DNA from: a virus
IMG/VR virus record: IMGVR_UViG_3300001349_000093
Coordinates: 1,644-23,991 of that record
DNA length: 22,348 nucleotides
Reading direction: 5' to 3' (one strand)
Shown: piece after piece, positions 1-8,016 of the stretch
Layout: every line of letters starts with the position of its first letter
Position numbering within the stretch: the first letter of the stretch is position 1
Notes under the pieces: model-generated
Told to the model about the DNA's origin: nothing
Seen by the model: the letters and a program-made list of their open reading frames with translations, nothing else
Databases searched by the model: none
Program-made: the position numbers and the translations under genes

Positions 1-330
1 TCATTAACAGGTGATAGCAGTGACAACATCCCAGGCATACCACGTGTAGGCCCGAAGACTGCAGAAAAAATACTAATGAAAGAAGGAGCTCTTGCTCAGT
101 TCTTAGAAGACAGTGAAAAAGAAGAAATATTTAAAAGAAACTATTCATTGATTGAATTTGTCGACATACCGAACTTTCAACCAAAAGATTATAACATTCA
201 CTCTTCTCAACTATATCCTGATCCACTTCGAAATGCTTTTGAAACTATGGGTTTTACATCACTCGTTAAAGAAAAAACTTTTAATAAATATATTGAAACA
301 TTTAAGACAATAAATAATAATATTATATAA
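1..330 (+). CDS. 5'-3' exonuclease / flap nuclease, C-terminal part (5' end outside the window)
   Basis: The reading frame is open from the first base, so this is the C-terminal 109 residues of a longer gene; the ATG at 76 is internal. The first residues read TGDSSDNIPGIPRVGPKTA, the helix-hairpin-helix signature of the 5' nuclease family (T5 exonuclease, T4 RNase H, the 5' nuclease domain of DNA polymerase I). In this family the Asp pair binds a catalytic metal and the GxGPKTA hairpin binds duplex DNA next to a flap. In phages such enzymes remove RNA primers from lagging-strand fragments, which fits the ligase and replicase further along. The remaining tail of about 85 residues is helical and charged, without a recognisable added domain. 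The family assignment is secure; whether it is closer to T4 RNase H or T5 D15 cannot be told from this fragment. Confidence 0.9.
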   Translation, partial: SLTGDSSDNIPGIPRVGPKTAEKILMKEGALAQFLEDSEKEEIFKRNYSLIEFVDIPNFQPKDYNIHSSQLYPDPLRNAFETMGFTSLVKEKTFNKYIETFKTINNNII

Positions 331-343
331 CAAGGAGTTAGAC

Positions 344-643
344 TTGGCTAAAAAATATGCACGCATAGCAGGATCTGAAATTCACACTGAGGTATTAGTC
401 ACTTTTAGGAGAAATTCTGATGGAACATTTACAAAAATAGTAAACATGCCCACAAGGGACTGGAAGACAGGAATTAAACGAGTTGGGCAAGTAAGACCAA
501 TTGAAACAGGCCCTTATGTTCTAACTTTAGATAAATCTGAAGCAGATGAGTTTGTAACTTACGAAGATCTTGACAAATCAATGAAATATATGTACTTTAA
601 GTTATTCGAACTTGATGAATTAAAGACAGAAGATGAAATTTGA
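344..643 (+). CDS. Hypothetical protein, 99 aa
   Basis: I do not recognise this protein. It starts at a TTG; an AAGGAG ribosome binding site at 332-337 lies 6 bases upstream and decides the start. The protein has a basic, beta-rich N-terminal two thirds and an acidic, helical C-terminus. It follows the nuclease gene by 13 bases and overlaps the next gene by 11 bases, so the three are probably co-transcribed and translationally coupled. No cysteines, signal peptide or membrane segment are present. A small accessory role in replication is possible from position only. Confidence 0.7.
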   Translation: MAKKYARIAGSEIHTEVLVTFRRNSDGTFTKIVNMPTRDWKTGIKRVGQVRPIETGPYVLTLDKSEADEFVTYEDLDKSMKYMYFKLFELDELKTEDEI

Positions 644-1421
644 TGATTTTACAAAAAAACTAAAAGTAAAAGATTATGCAGCTGGCGGCGAAGTCGAAGT
701 AGACGACTACAAGCTAAACTTTGCTAAAGTATATTTGCGTAACAAGCTAATAAGATTTAACGATAACCACGGATTTAGACAGGCAGGTAGATCGCTTCAT
801 AATTCATTGACTTCTCTTTATAACTACGTATACAACGATGAATCTTCTTTAATAGTTGTATTTAACACACAAGACAAGCAAAGACTAGTTAGAGAGTTTG
901 AGTCACTCACAAGGCAGCTAGGGATTAAAGATAAAGTAGTTTATTCACACAACTATTCACACAATTATCTTAATATCATGTCTTTGCTTGCGTGGAAAGA
1001 CCAAAGCCGAATATTAAACAACAACTACAATCATATTTTTATTGATAACGCAATCATAGATCAGTATCATGATTTTCTACATGGCGACTCTCACTACAAG
1101 GGAGGAGATTTTTTCACTGGGCTATGTAAAGACTTCACTGACGAACTTAACTCTGTACAAAACAAAAAACTATTAAAAAGCGTAAACTGTTTACGTACTT
1201 TAAACAAGAAAGAGATAGTAACATCAGAGGGTACAAGTTTTAAGGAGTCTGATATTTTCACAATTGCAAGAAATGCGAATGAAGAAGCATATGACGTTGC
1301 AACATTAATAAAAATAAACTATGACAAGTCAATAAGCTGGGCCTCTACTGTCGATATACTACTAAAAAATGTTGTAATACAAATGCCTGCTCACAACTTA
1401 GAATACTTTGTAAAGTTATAG
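633..1421 (+). CDS. Hypothetical protein, 262 aa, possibly a degenerate P-loop-type fold
   Basis: Starts inside the end of the previous gene (11-base overlap), which argues for coupling. I do not recognise the family. Residues 73-78 (LIVVFN) and 134-138 (HIFID) are short hydrophobic strands, the second ending in Asp. This arrangement recalls the strands of P-loop ATPases, in which the HIFID-like strand is Walker B (usually followed by Glu). Here the expected Walker A GxxxxGK is absent and the residue after Asp138 is Asn. It might therefore be an inactive relative of the ATPase fold, or something unrelated. No signal peptide, membrane segment or zinc site is visible. The following 59 bases contain only a 7-codon mini-ORF. 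Confidence 0.65.
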   Translation: MKFDDFTKKLKVKDYAAGGEVEVDDYKLNFAKVYLRNKLIRFNDNHGFRQAGRSLHNSLTSLYNYVYNDESSLIVVFNTQDKQRLVREFESLTRQLGIKDKVVYSHNYSHNYLNIMSLLAWKDQSRILNNNYNHIFIDNAIIDQYHDFLHGDSHYKGGDFFTGLCKDFTDELNSVQNKKLLKSVNCLRTLNKKEIVTSEGTSFKESDIFTIARNANEEAYDVATLIKINYDKSISWASTVDILLKNVVIQMPAHNLEYFVKL

Positions 1422-1480
1422 ACAATAAAATAAAAAACAAAAGCATATTTAATGGTATGAAAAGTAAAAAGAGTGACTAA

Positions 1481-2860
1481 ATGTTAAGTAAAAATATATT
1501 GAGAGTTTTTATTCGAAATGTACTATCAGAAGGGGGCAATGTTGTTGCAACTAAATGTGGATCAGGAGAGGCAATACTAAGACAGCTTGATGGCGGTGAC
1601 GAAGAGGTAAGAAGAGCACAGCGCATACCAATTAAAAAAATGGGCGTAGGAAACCTCGAAAGCATTTTAAATAAACTGTTTATAGCTTTGAACAGTGAAT
1701 ACACTAGTATGTTTAATGCTGAATTATGGCCAGGCGGATACAAAGCCACACCTGATATATACAGCGGCTCTTCTTCGTGGATTCACGATAATGAAGTCTG
1801 TAACAATGAACTTTGTGAACTCAAGCCTACATTAGGCGATATCGATATAATGATTCCACGCGATAATGCTGAAAATCTTTTGTCTTTGTTATGCAAACTG
1901 CAAGATAACGGAAACGAAATAATCCCAGCTGTAACGTACATAGGGTCAGGACGAGCTACTGCCAATAAAGTTGGTGATTCAAGTCAAATAAACTGCATTT
2001 TTGAATATACTTCACCTGATGGGACTACTGTTGACATGCAAATAGATTTTGAAAGAGTAGACTTTTCAGACACTGACGATGCTGGGCACAAGATCCCATC
2101 CTGGTTTCCAAGAATGTCTCATTCATCAAAGATAGAAGACATGAGAGTAGGGGCAAAAGGGTTTGCTCATAAACTGCTTCTTCGTTCGATATATTCAGCT
2201 TCTTCGTCAATGAAAGGAACAGTTGTCACAGATTCTTCAACACCTGAACGCTACAGAGTGGCTACAAGAAGAAACTCTCAAGGAGACGTTGTCCCGCAAA
2301 CAGGCATGTCAAAATTAGGTTTTAGTGTAGATCGTGGCTTACGTCAGATGGCAAAGGAATTCGGTGAAGATGAATCGTATGGTCCATTAATTCAAAAGAT
2401 GCTATCACCTGCAGCCGTGAAAAAGAAAAATGCAATGATTATGAAAAGAAATGCGAAAAAAGGAACAAACGTCCCACTTATTAAAGATACAGTCTACGAA
2501 AAAGAATTTAACAAATTATTCTTGGCCGTATTTCCTGATCAAGAACCTACTCGTGAAAATCAAAATAAGTTTTCATCATTTGTAGGGTTAATCGATTTAA
2601 TATCAGTAGATATGAAGAAAGACGTTGTAGACAAAATATTTAGCTCTTTTATGTCTAAGCTTATTGGGCCAAGAGCACAAATTCTATATGCAAATAATCC
2701 GGAACTTGAAATAAAAGAGAAAATAGCACCACTTGACTATTTTGTAGAAAAGCTAAATGTTAGTGAAGAGCTTAAGCTTAAAATGAAAAGTCTTAAGGAC
2801 AGTCACATGATGCGTCTAGCAAATATAACGGACACCGATCTACAGTCGGAAGGGGTTTAA
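1481..2860 (+). CDS. Pol-beta-type nucleotidyltransferase-like protein with N-terminal tag, 459 aa
   Basis: Residues 119-124 read GDIDIM, the GDxD catalytic motif of the polymerase-beta nucleotidyltransferase superfamily (Asp120, Asp122), preceded by a conserved-looking Leu-Lys-Pro-Thr-Leu. A third acidic candidate lies in VDMQIDF (Asp185 or Asp189), at the usual place on a later strand. The segment around residues 213-240 (SSKIEDMRVGAKGFAHKLLL) is helical and may complete the active site. The C-terminal half is helical and basic with no domain I recognise. The N-terminus MLSKNILRVFIRNVLSEG belongs to a tag shared with other proteins here (see findings). The start is fixed by an AAAGAG-type site just upstream. 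The gene ends directly against the next start (TAA then ATG). Family fold is fairly likely; the substrate is unknown. Confidence 0.72.
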   Translation: MLSKNILRVFIRNVLSEGGNVVATKCGSGEAILRQLDGGDEEVRRAQRIPIKKMGVGNLESILNKLFIALNSEYTSMFNAELWPGGYKATPDIYSGSSSWIHDNEVCNNELCELKPTLGDIDIMIPRDNAENLLSLLCKLQDNGNEIIPAVTYIGSGRATANKVGDSSQINCIFEYTSPDGTTVDMQIDFERVDFSDTDDAGHKIPSWFPRMSHSSKIEDMRVGAKGFAHKLLLRSIYSASSSMKGTVVTDSSTPERYRVATRRNSQGDVVPQTGMSKLGFSVDRGLRQMAKEFGEDESYGPLIQKMLSPAAVKKKNAMIMKRNAKKGTNVPLIKDTVYEKEFNKLFLAVFPDQEPTRENQNKFSSFVGLIDLISVDMKKDVVDKIFSSFMSKLIGPRAQILYANNPELEIKEKIAPLDYFVEKLNVSEELKLKMKSLKDSHMMRLANITDTDLQSEGV

Positions 2861-4108
2861 ATGTCTTCGTTCAAAAAAGTATCCAAAACAGGAGTAATTT
2901 TCGTTACAAGCGAGGCATCAAAACTCGGTTTTTATCGTGGAAACCCAGAATGGTGTAATTTTGGACAAGGACAGCCAGAAGTAGGCAAACTCCCTGGTGG
3001 TATAGATAGAATAGATAATATAGAAGTAGAACAGCTTGACAATGAATATGCACCATCAGCTGGGCTCAAGCAGCTTCGTGAGCAAATAGCCAGCACATAT
3101 AACGAACTATACAGAAAAGATAAAAAATCAAAATATACATTTGAAAACGTATCAATAGCTGCTGGCGGAAGAACCCTTTTAACTAGAATGGCAGCTTCAC
3201 TTGACAATGTAAACCTTGGGCACTTTTTACCAGACTATACAGCATATGAAGAGCTATTGTCAACTTTTGGTACTTTCAACACTATCCCAATAATGCTTAA
3301 ACCAGAAGATGGGTATCAATTCACTACTCAAAATTTACGTGATGAAATCATGGGCAAAGGACTCGGCGCAATTTTAATATCAAACCCATGTAACCCAACA
3401 GGAACAACAATTCACGGTCGTCAATTAAAAGATTGGGTAAACACATGTACTGAGCTAGAATGCAATGCAATAATGGACGAGTTCTATTCTTCATATGTCT
3501 GGGAAGGAGTAGCAAGAGGAGAAACACTTTCATGCGCAAAATATATTAAAGATGTAGACGAAGATGGAATAGTAATTGTAAATGGACTCGGCAAAAACTG
3601 GCGATATCCGGGTTATAGAATAGCATGGGCAATCGGGCCAAAGCAAATAATAACATCACTTAATAGCGCTGGATCGTTTCTTGATGGAGGAGCCCCGAGA
3701 CCGCTTCAGAAGGCAGCAATTCAACTGCTAGCTCCGGAGTCATGGACGAAAGAGACAGTTGCAATTCAAGACACATTTAGTAAAAAGCGTCAATTAATGC
3801 TTGATGGTCTAAGAAGCATAGGTGTGACATTTGACCGCGAACCAGGCGGGTCGTTCTATCTCTGGGGTAACGTATCTGAACTTCCACCTGGACTTAACAC
3901 GGGTATGGAGTTCCTTAGAGCTGCTCTTGAAGTAAAAGTAATTGCTGTCCCAGGAGCGTTTTTTGACATCAACCCAGGTAAGCGAATGAAAAAAGCAGGA
4001 TCAAGATTTAATAACTATCTAAGATTCTCGTATGGACCCGATATTAAAACGCTGGCAATAGGAATCAAGCGTTTAAAAGAGCTAGTAGATAAGAGAAAGA
4101 ACACGTGA
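2861..4108 (+). CDS. PLP-dependent class I/II aminotransferase, 415 aa
   Basis: The length and motifs match fold-type I aminotransferases: NPCNPTG at residues 175-181, the MDEFYSSYVW segment with Asp206 (pyridine nitrogen) and Tyr209, the PLP Schiff-base lysine Lys245 in GLGKNWRYPGYR with Arg253, and Arg388 in LRFSYG for the substrate carboxylate. All key catalytic residues appear intact, so the enzyme should be active. It begins with an ATG immediately after the preceding stop, with a GGAAGGGG ribosome binding site at 2848-2855. The substrate is unknown. Aminotransferases are uncommon in phages; possible roles are host amino acid metabolism, cell-surface or DNA-modification chemistry. Pairing with the upstream nucleotidyltransferase-like gene suggests a shared pathway but does not prove it. 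Confidence 0.9.
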   Translation: MSSFKKVSKTGVIFVTSEASKLGFYRGNPEWCNFGQGQPEVGKLPGGIDRIDNIEVEQLDNEYAPSAGLKQLREQIASTYNELYRKDKKSKYTFENVSIAAGGRTLLTRMAASLDNVNLGHFLPDYTAYEELLSTFGTFNTIPIMLKPEDGYQFTTQNLRDEIMGKGLGAILISNPCNPTGTTIHGRQLKDWVNTCTELECNAIMDEFYSSYVWEGVARGETLSCAKYIKDVDEDGIVIVNGLGKNWRYPGYRIAWAIGPKQIITSLNSAGSFLDGGAPRPLQKAAIQLLAPESWTKETVAIQDTFSKKRQLMLDGLRSIGVTFDREPGGSFYLWGNVSELPPGLNTGMEFLRAALEVKVIAVPGAFFDINPGKRMKKAGSRFNNYLRFSYGPDIKTLAIGIKRLKELVDKRKNT

Positions 4109-4201
4109 ATTTTTGATAGATCACCTAAAGACTATAATTTGTAATAAAACAAACAAAAGATAGTTTATATAATATAACATCAACAAAAAAGGAGAAAATT
4201 G

Positions 4202-4417
4202 ATGAATAAGTGGGATACTGTTATTTTGAACAATGGACTAAAGTGTATACTTCTTGGCGAAGAGATTAGAAAGGGAGTGAACACAGGCGTTCTTTTGGTT
4301 TCACATCATAATGAAGAGTTCGTTTGCAATATTGACGACGTTGCTGCTCATGTTCCTTATGTTTCATCAAAGCCCGTGCTAGCTGTCAAAGACTATCAGA
4401 ACAATGAACACTATTAG
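4202..4417 (+). CDS. Hypothetical protein, 71 aa
   Basis: A small protein of unknown function. I place the start at the ATG at 4202 rather than the TTG directly before it, because AAAGGAG at 4188-4194 then has a normal 7-base spacing. It contains a run of beta-prone segments (TVILNNGLKCILLG) and an acidic and hydrophobic C-terminus. There is one His-His pair and two cysteines but no clear metal site. A 93-base gap separates it from the aminotransferase; that gap holds a TATAAT at 4168-4173 which could be its own promoter, without a recognisable -35 element. Confidence 0.65.
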   Translation: MNKWDTVILNNGLKCILLGEEIRKGVNTGVLLVSHHNEEFVCNIDDVAAHVPYVSSKPVLAVKDYQNNEHY

Positions 4418-4488
4418 ACGTTTATACCGCATAAAATAAAAAATAAATTTTGCCCATCAAGTATACTTAATATTTGGCGGGTATTTTT

Positions 4489-5739
4489 ATGTTTAAGTCA
4501 TTCCTTTATTTCATTTTACTAACTTTAAGCTGTACTGATTATACGCTTAATCCAAAAATAGTGTCAAATGAACCACCTCAACCAATAATTCAAGTCACTC
4601 CAGATGATCTAATGATAACAAACATTAGCGCTGGTTGTGAAACAACGAAAGATATCGAGGTTAAAAACGTTGGAACTGGAATGCTTGAAATAACTGGCAT
4701 AGAATACTACATAACTCTTCCTGTAAATTTTTCTTATGATCTAGATGAGTCAGCAAACGGAGCTCTCCCATGGTTTTTAATGGCAGAGGAAGAAAAAACA
4801 TTTACAATAACGTACAATCCAACTGACGATTTAGGAGATAACGCTTTTCTTGAAATTGAGTCAAACGACATTTCTTCTCCGACAATGGTATCAACAGATG
4901 GACTAGGCGTTTATTACAACTGGGTAACAGACGAGTTCGAACAAGACTCACTAAAAGATGTAGACATACTGTTTGTAGTAGACAATTCAGGATCAATGCA
5001 GAGAGTTCAAACAAGTCTTTCAGATAACTTCGATACATTCATTAACATATTTGCATCGTCTGGCGTTGACTATCATATAGCATTTATAACTACAGATGAT
5101 CCTACACTAGTTGGTGACATAGTAACTCCTTTGCTTGTAGACCCGATCGGTGAGGCTAACAGTCAGATAGTCTCAATAGGAACTAGAGGGTCAAGCAACG
5201 AAAAAGGAATACAGATGTCTTACGAGGCACTAAGGGGTTCAGGAGAAGCTGCTCCAGGATCTGATTTCTTTAGAGACGATTCGAAACTAGTAATAATATA
5301 CATATCTGATGAAGATGATCATGGGTCAATAACACCGGCTGTCGCTTCTTCGTATTTTATTGCGCTTAAATCTTCATTAGCCTATATAACGGCCCATGCG
5401 GTTATTGGTGATATCCCATACGGGTGCAATACAGCAGCGTCAGGCGACTATTATAACGACGTAGCTGTTTTAATGTCAGGTTCAACTTTGTCTATTTGCG
5501 CAACAGACTGGGGAACACCTATGGAGCAGCTCGCAGTTGAATCAATGATAAACAACTCCTTCCCACTTTCAGATAACAAACCAGTAGAGCAGACAATAGA
5601 AGTTACTGTCGATGGAATTATCTCTTACGACTGGTCATACGATTCAGTCTATAACGCAATTATTTTTGATTCAATGTCAATTCCACTAAATAATCAAATC
5701 ATAGAAGTAAATTACGCTATATTTAGTGAGTGTCCTTAA
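4489..5739 (+). CDS. Exported vWA protein with Ig-like (SPD-2/Hydin type) domain, probable lipoprotein, 416 aa
   Basis: An ATG at 4489 gives a classical export signal, MFKSFLYFILLTLSC, in which Cys15 would be the lipid-modified residue; the -3 position is Thr, so the lipobox is imperfect. A longer TTG start at 4474 would add five residues and spoil this signal. Residues 34-145 resemble the ASPM/SPD-2/Hydin Ig-like domains found in 'choice-of-anchor D' proteins (ITNISAGCETTKDIEVKNVG). Residues 156-360 form a von Willebrand A domain: DVDILFVVDNSGSM carries the MIDAS motif DxSxS (Asp165, Ser167, Ser169), with Thr232 and the acidic ISDEDD at 272-277 as further metal ligands. Such proteins bind partners at the cell surface. 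In a phage this looks like a captured host gene, expressed on the infected cell. Confidence 0.8.
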   Translation: MFKSFLYFILLTLSCTDYTLNPKIVSNEPPQPIIQVTPDDLMITNISAGCETTKDIEVKNVGTGMLEITGIEYYITLPVNFSYDLDESANGALPWFLMAEEEKTFTITYNPTDDLGDNAFLEIESNDISSPTMVSTDGLGVYYNWVTDEFEQDSLKDVDILFVVDNSGSMQRVQTSLSDNFDTFINIFASSGVDYHIAFITTDDPTLVGDIVTPLLVDPIGEANSQIVSIGTRGSSNEKGIQMSYEALRGSGEAAPGSDFFRDDSKLVIIYISDEDDHGSITPAVASSYFIALKSSLAYITAHAVIGDIPYGCNTAASGDYYNDVAVLMSGSTLSICATDWGTPMEQLAVESMINNSFPLSDNKPVEQTIEVTVDGIISYDWSYDSVYNAIIFDSMSIPLNNQIIEVNYAIFSECP

Positions 5740-6281
5740 TCGTTAGGAAAGAGCTTAGCAAGAAGAGCTATAATCAGAGCTGGAATTCCAATGGCTGGAA
5801 CAAAAACGACAGCCAGTGGAAAACAAGCTAACATTATAAGTTTAATTATTCCGCTTGAACTCTTTGGTTTTCCACTCTTTGAAGGGTATTCTTTTTCTAC
5901 CTCTTTGTTAGATTCATTCAATAGTCTGTTTATTTCTTTTTCCTTGACCCAGAACCACTCTGTTCCTACGGCATCTCTTTTAGTAATATGCCGACCCATC
6001 TTCTTAAGTTTGTTGTGGATATTGCTTTCAAACTTATAACCATTATTAGTCCTATAGATACTAATAAGCACTATTTTTTCATGACCAGATGCGCCAATTT
6101 GTTGCTTTATTCTGTCGTAAGGGTCTAACTGAGTCGTCATCCCAATTTTCATTTTTATCATGCCACTTTTACGATTCTTGCGCTCGACTAAAGACTCAAA
6201 TGTATACACATAGACGGTCTCAGTTCCAGTACCACTGAACTTCGTGTTATCGTCTATTATGTCTTTATTTTTTTTGTTCAT
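5736..6281 (-). CDS. T5orf172 (GIY-YIG superfamily) protein with C-terminal membrane anchor, 181 aa
   Basis: The core at residues 22-120 matches the T5orf172 branch of the GIY-YIG nuclease superfamily: VYVYTF (23-28) in place of GIY, KIGMT (45-49) in place of YIG, a following Arg57, Glu85 in FESNIHNKL, and the closing GTEWFWV (106-112). A lysine- and serine-rich linker follows, then residues 145-175 form one long or two short hydrophobic membrane segments. The anchor is unusual, since members of this family are generally soluble DNA-binding or nuclease proteins. GGAG upstream of the start (GGAGAATAAAC before ATG) supports the start. It converges on the vWA gene, their stop codons overlapping by 4 bases. 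It may be a DNA nuclease tethered to the membrane. Confidence 0.82.
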   Translation of the reverse strand: MNKKNKDIIDDNTKFSGTGTETVYVYTFESLVERKNRKSGMIKMKIGMTTQLDPYDRIKQQIGASGHEKIVLISIYRTNNGYKFESNIHNKLKKMGRHITKRDAVGTEWFWVKEKEINRLLNESNKEVEKEYPSKSGKPKSSSGIIKLIMLACFPLAVVFVPAIGIPALIIALLAKLFPND

Positions 6282-6386
6282 GTTTATTCTCCGTGATCTT
6301 ATAATACAAAATTACAAACAAAATTACAAATAAAAAGTAATCAAACAATAAAAAGCAATATAAAATAAAAACGACTGGAGAGCCAA

Positions 6387-6608
6387 ATGAATAGAAAGAA
6401 GCGCAGAGATTTCAACAAATCAATGAAGAGCAAGACTGCAGCAGACGAGATGATAGACATGAATGAATCAATTCAGCAGATAGCATCAATGAGTGTGTGT
6501 AATAGTTGCAATGAAACTTTAGACAAAAAAAATGATCATCACCTCGACAATTGGAGAATAAGCGTAGTTAATGAAAAAATGATATTACTTTGTGACGAAT
6601 GCCAATAA
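6387..6608 (+). CDS. Small zinc-ribbon protein, 73 aa
   Basis: Two CxxC pairs, CNSC near residues 38-41 and CDEC at residues 69-72, form a four-cysteine zinc ribbon in the C-terminal half. The N-terminus is basic (MNRKKRRDFNKS) and helical. Small basic zinc-ribbon proteins of phages typically bind DNA or RNA polymerase, so a regulatory role is plausible but unproven. A GGAGAG ribosome binding site precedes the ATG. The 105-base gap to the divergent T5orf172 gene is AT-rich and must hold promoters for both directions, but I cannot pick out a convincing one. Confidence 0.72.
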   Translation: MNRKKRRDFNKSMKSKTAADEMIDMNESIQQIASMSVCNSCNETLDKKNDHHLDNWRISVVNEKMILLCDECQ

Positions 6609-6636
6609 TTAATACTACTATAGTAAAGAGTTATTG

Positions 6637-7272
6637 ATGAAACAATTGTTAAATGAATGGTTTGATTTTCTAGAAGAGACTGAAGAAGTAAGCTTAGCAG
6701 TCAATGAACAGGCAACAAAACTATCAGCTTCGCAAGACATGACATATCATATAGAGAACGGTATACCACTTACAGAAAGTATCTATAGACCGGGGTCAAA
6801 AGCCTTTCTTAATATTATGAGAGAATGCAGATCACTTGCAGAAAAAGGTTTATATACTCCTTCAGCTCTTGAGTCTTACTATATTTTTGAGACTAACCTC
6901 GGAGAACAAGCAGAGTACGAGGGCGAAATTGTAAACTTAGACTGGCCAGAGCCTGATGACTCTTTGTACGAGGCAGAATACAAAGGAAAAAACGTAGAAC
7001 TTAACAGCCCTATGCGTTCTTCTGGGCCTAAAAAATACAAGGTTTACACCAAGAATAAAAAAGGCAAAGTCATAAAAGTAAATTTTGGTGACGTAAAAGG
7101 TGGTCTAACTGCTAAGTTTAACGATGAAGGCGCTCGCGCAAACTTTGCAGCTAGACATGACTGTGATTCAAAGTCAAAGAAAGACAAAACGAAACCAGGT
7201 TACTGGTCTTGTAGACTTCCAAGATACTGGGAAGATCTTGGGTTTAAAAAGAATAGCTATAGATTTTGGTAG
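6637..7272 (+). CDS. Tagged protein with C-terminal phage 'FAARHDC...YWSCR' domain, 211 aa
   Basis: Two parts are seen. The N-terminus MKQLLNEWFDFLEET is almost the same as that of the kinase-fold protein at 8013 and looks like a targeting tag. The C-terminal 90 residues (KKYKVYTKNKKGKVIKVNFGD ... NFAARHDCD ... GYWSCRLPRYW) match a small basic domain I know from many tailed phages and marine phage sequences, whose function is not established. Cys and His residues in HDC and WSC could form a metal site. The ATG at 6637 is preferred to the TTG just before it because it restores the MKQ tag seen in the 8013 protein; the ribosome binding site (AAAGAG) is weak. A perfect TACTATAGTA palindrome sits at 6616-6625 just upstream. 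Confidence 0.75.
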   Translation: MKQLLNEWFDFLEETEEVSLAVNEQATKLSASQDMTYHIENGIPLTESIYRPGSKAFLNIMRECRSLAEKGLYTPSALESYYIFETNLGEQAEYEGEIVNLDWPEPDDSLYEAEYKGKNVELNSPMRSSGPKKYKVYTKNKKGKVIKVNFGDVKGGLTAKFNDEGARANFAARHDCDSKSKKDKTKPGYWSCRLPRYWEDLGFKKNSYRFW

Positions 7273-7281
7273 GAAAATAAA

Positions 7282-8016
7282 ATGAGGACATACAAACAAA
7301 AAACAATTTCAGAGGGGATTTTTACTCGAGAGTTCTCGGAAAATGTAAGCCCAGAAGAACTAGTCTGGCATAGAGATCAAGAAGACAGAATTATTACTGT
7401 TACCGAGTCCACAGGGTGGAAGTTCCAAAGAGACAACAGCCTCCCTATAACAATGAACCCAGGTGATCAGTTCTTAGTTTCTGCCCTAGAATGGCATAGA
7501 ATTATCAAAGGGAGTGGTAGTCTTCTTATTGAAGTCGACACTAATTCAGCTCACCCTGCGCAATATGGCGCCCCACAAGGGTCCAAACGCGATAAACAGC
7601 TAGATCAAACAAAAAAAGATCTTAAAAAAGCAAAGAAGTTCCGGGACTCCGGCAAGCACAAAGAGGCTAAAGAGCTCGAGCAAAGAGCGTATAGCAGAAG
7701 AGACAGAATGGAAAAGAAACATAGAAAAAATGAAAATACAGAGCTTTTTGAAAACGACTTAAGAGAGTTTATTAAAAGAGTATTAGAAGAAGAGCTGTCT
7801 GCTAAGGTAAAGAAGTCACTTAACAAAAAAGCAGAAAAGAGAGGCCTAACTAAAGGATCTGTCTACAAGGAATTTGAAAAAGGATTAGCAGCCTTTGCTT
7901 CGTCTGGGTCACGCAAAGGCATGTCAGCACACCAGTGGGCGCATGCTAGAGTTAATTCGGCAACCCCTTCCAAAAAGTGGGCTGTTGTTAAAAAATCAAA
8001 GGCAAAGAAAAAATGA
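7282..8016 (+). CDS. Cupin-like domain fused to a phage C-terminal domain, 244 aa
   Basis: Residues 10-86 look like a single small cupin barrel: ELVWHRDQEDRIITV, then a second strand set ending in GDQFLVSALEWHR (61-73). His30 and His72 are candidate metal ligands. Residues 100-150 form a charged coiled linker. Residues 158-171 (NDLREFIKRVLEEE) match the tag otherwise seen at protein N-termini here. The last 65 residues (YKEFEKGLAAFASSG ... SAHQWAHARVNS) match a short domain common in tailed phages, of unknown function, with a very lysine-rich end. An ATG at 7708 (Met143) just before the internal tag could start a separate shorter product. The gene overlaps the next by 4 bases (ATGA), implying coupled translation. 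Confidence 0.72.
   Translation: MRTYKQKTISEGIFTREFSENVSPEELVWHRDQEDRIITVTESTGWKFQRDNSLPITMNPGDQFLVSALEWHRIIKGSGSLLIEVDTNSAHPAQYGAPQGSKRDKQLDQTKKDLKKAKKFRDSGKHKEAKELEQRAYSRRDRMEKKHRKNENTELFENDLREFIKRVLEEELSAKVKKSLNKKAEKRGLTKGSVYKEFEKGLAAFASSGSRKGMSAHQWAHARVNSATPSKKWAVVKKSKAKKK

Noticed and set aside
1457-1480. Seven-codon leader peptide MKSKKSD before the nucleotidyltransferase-like gene
   Set aside because: It abuts the next start, but has no ribosome binding site or regulatory codon run, and such mini-ORFs are common by chance.
1477-1749. Minus-strand ORF of 90 codons opposite the nucleotidyltransferase-like gene
   Set aside because: It is a shadow of the plus-strand gene, is rich in Ser/Pro/Leu as expected from the complementary frame and has no ribosome binding site.
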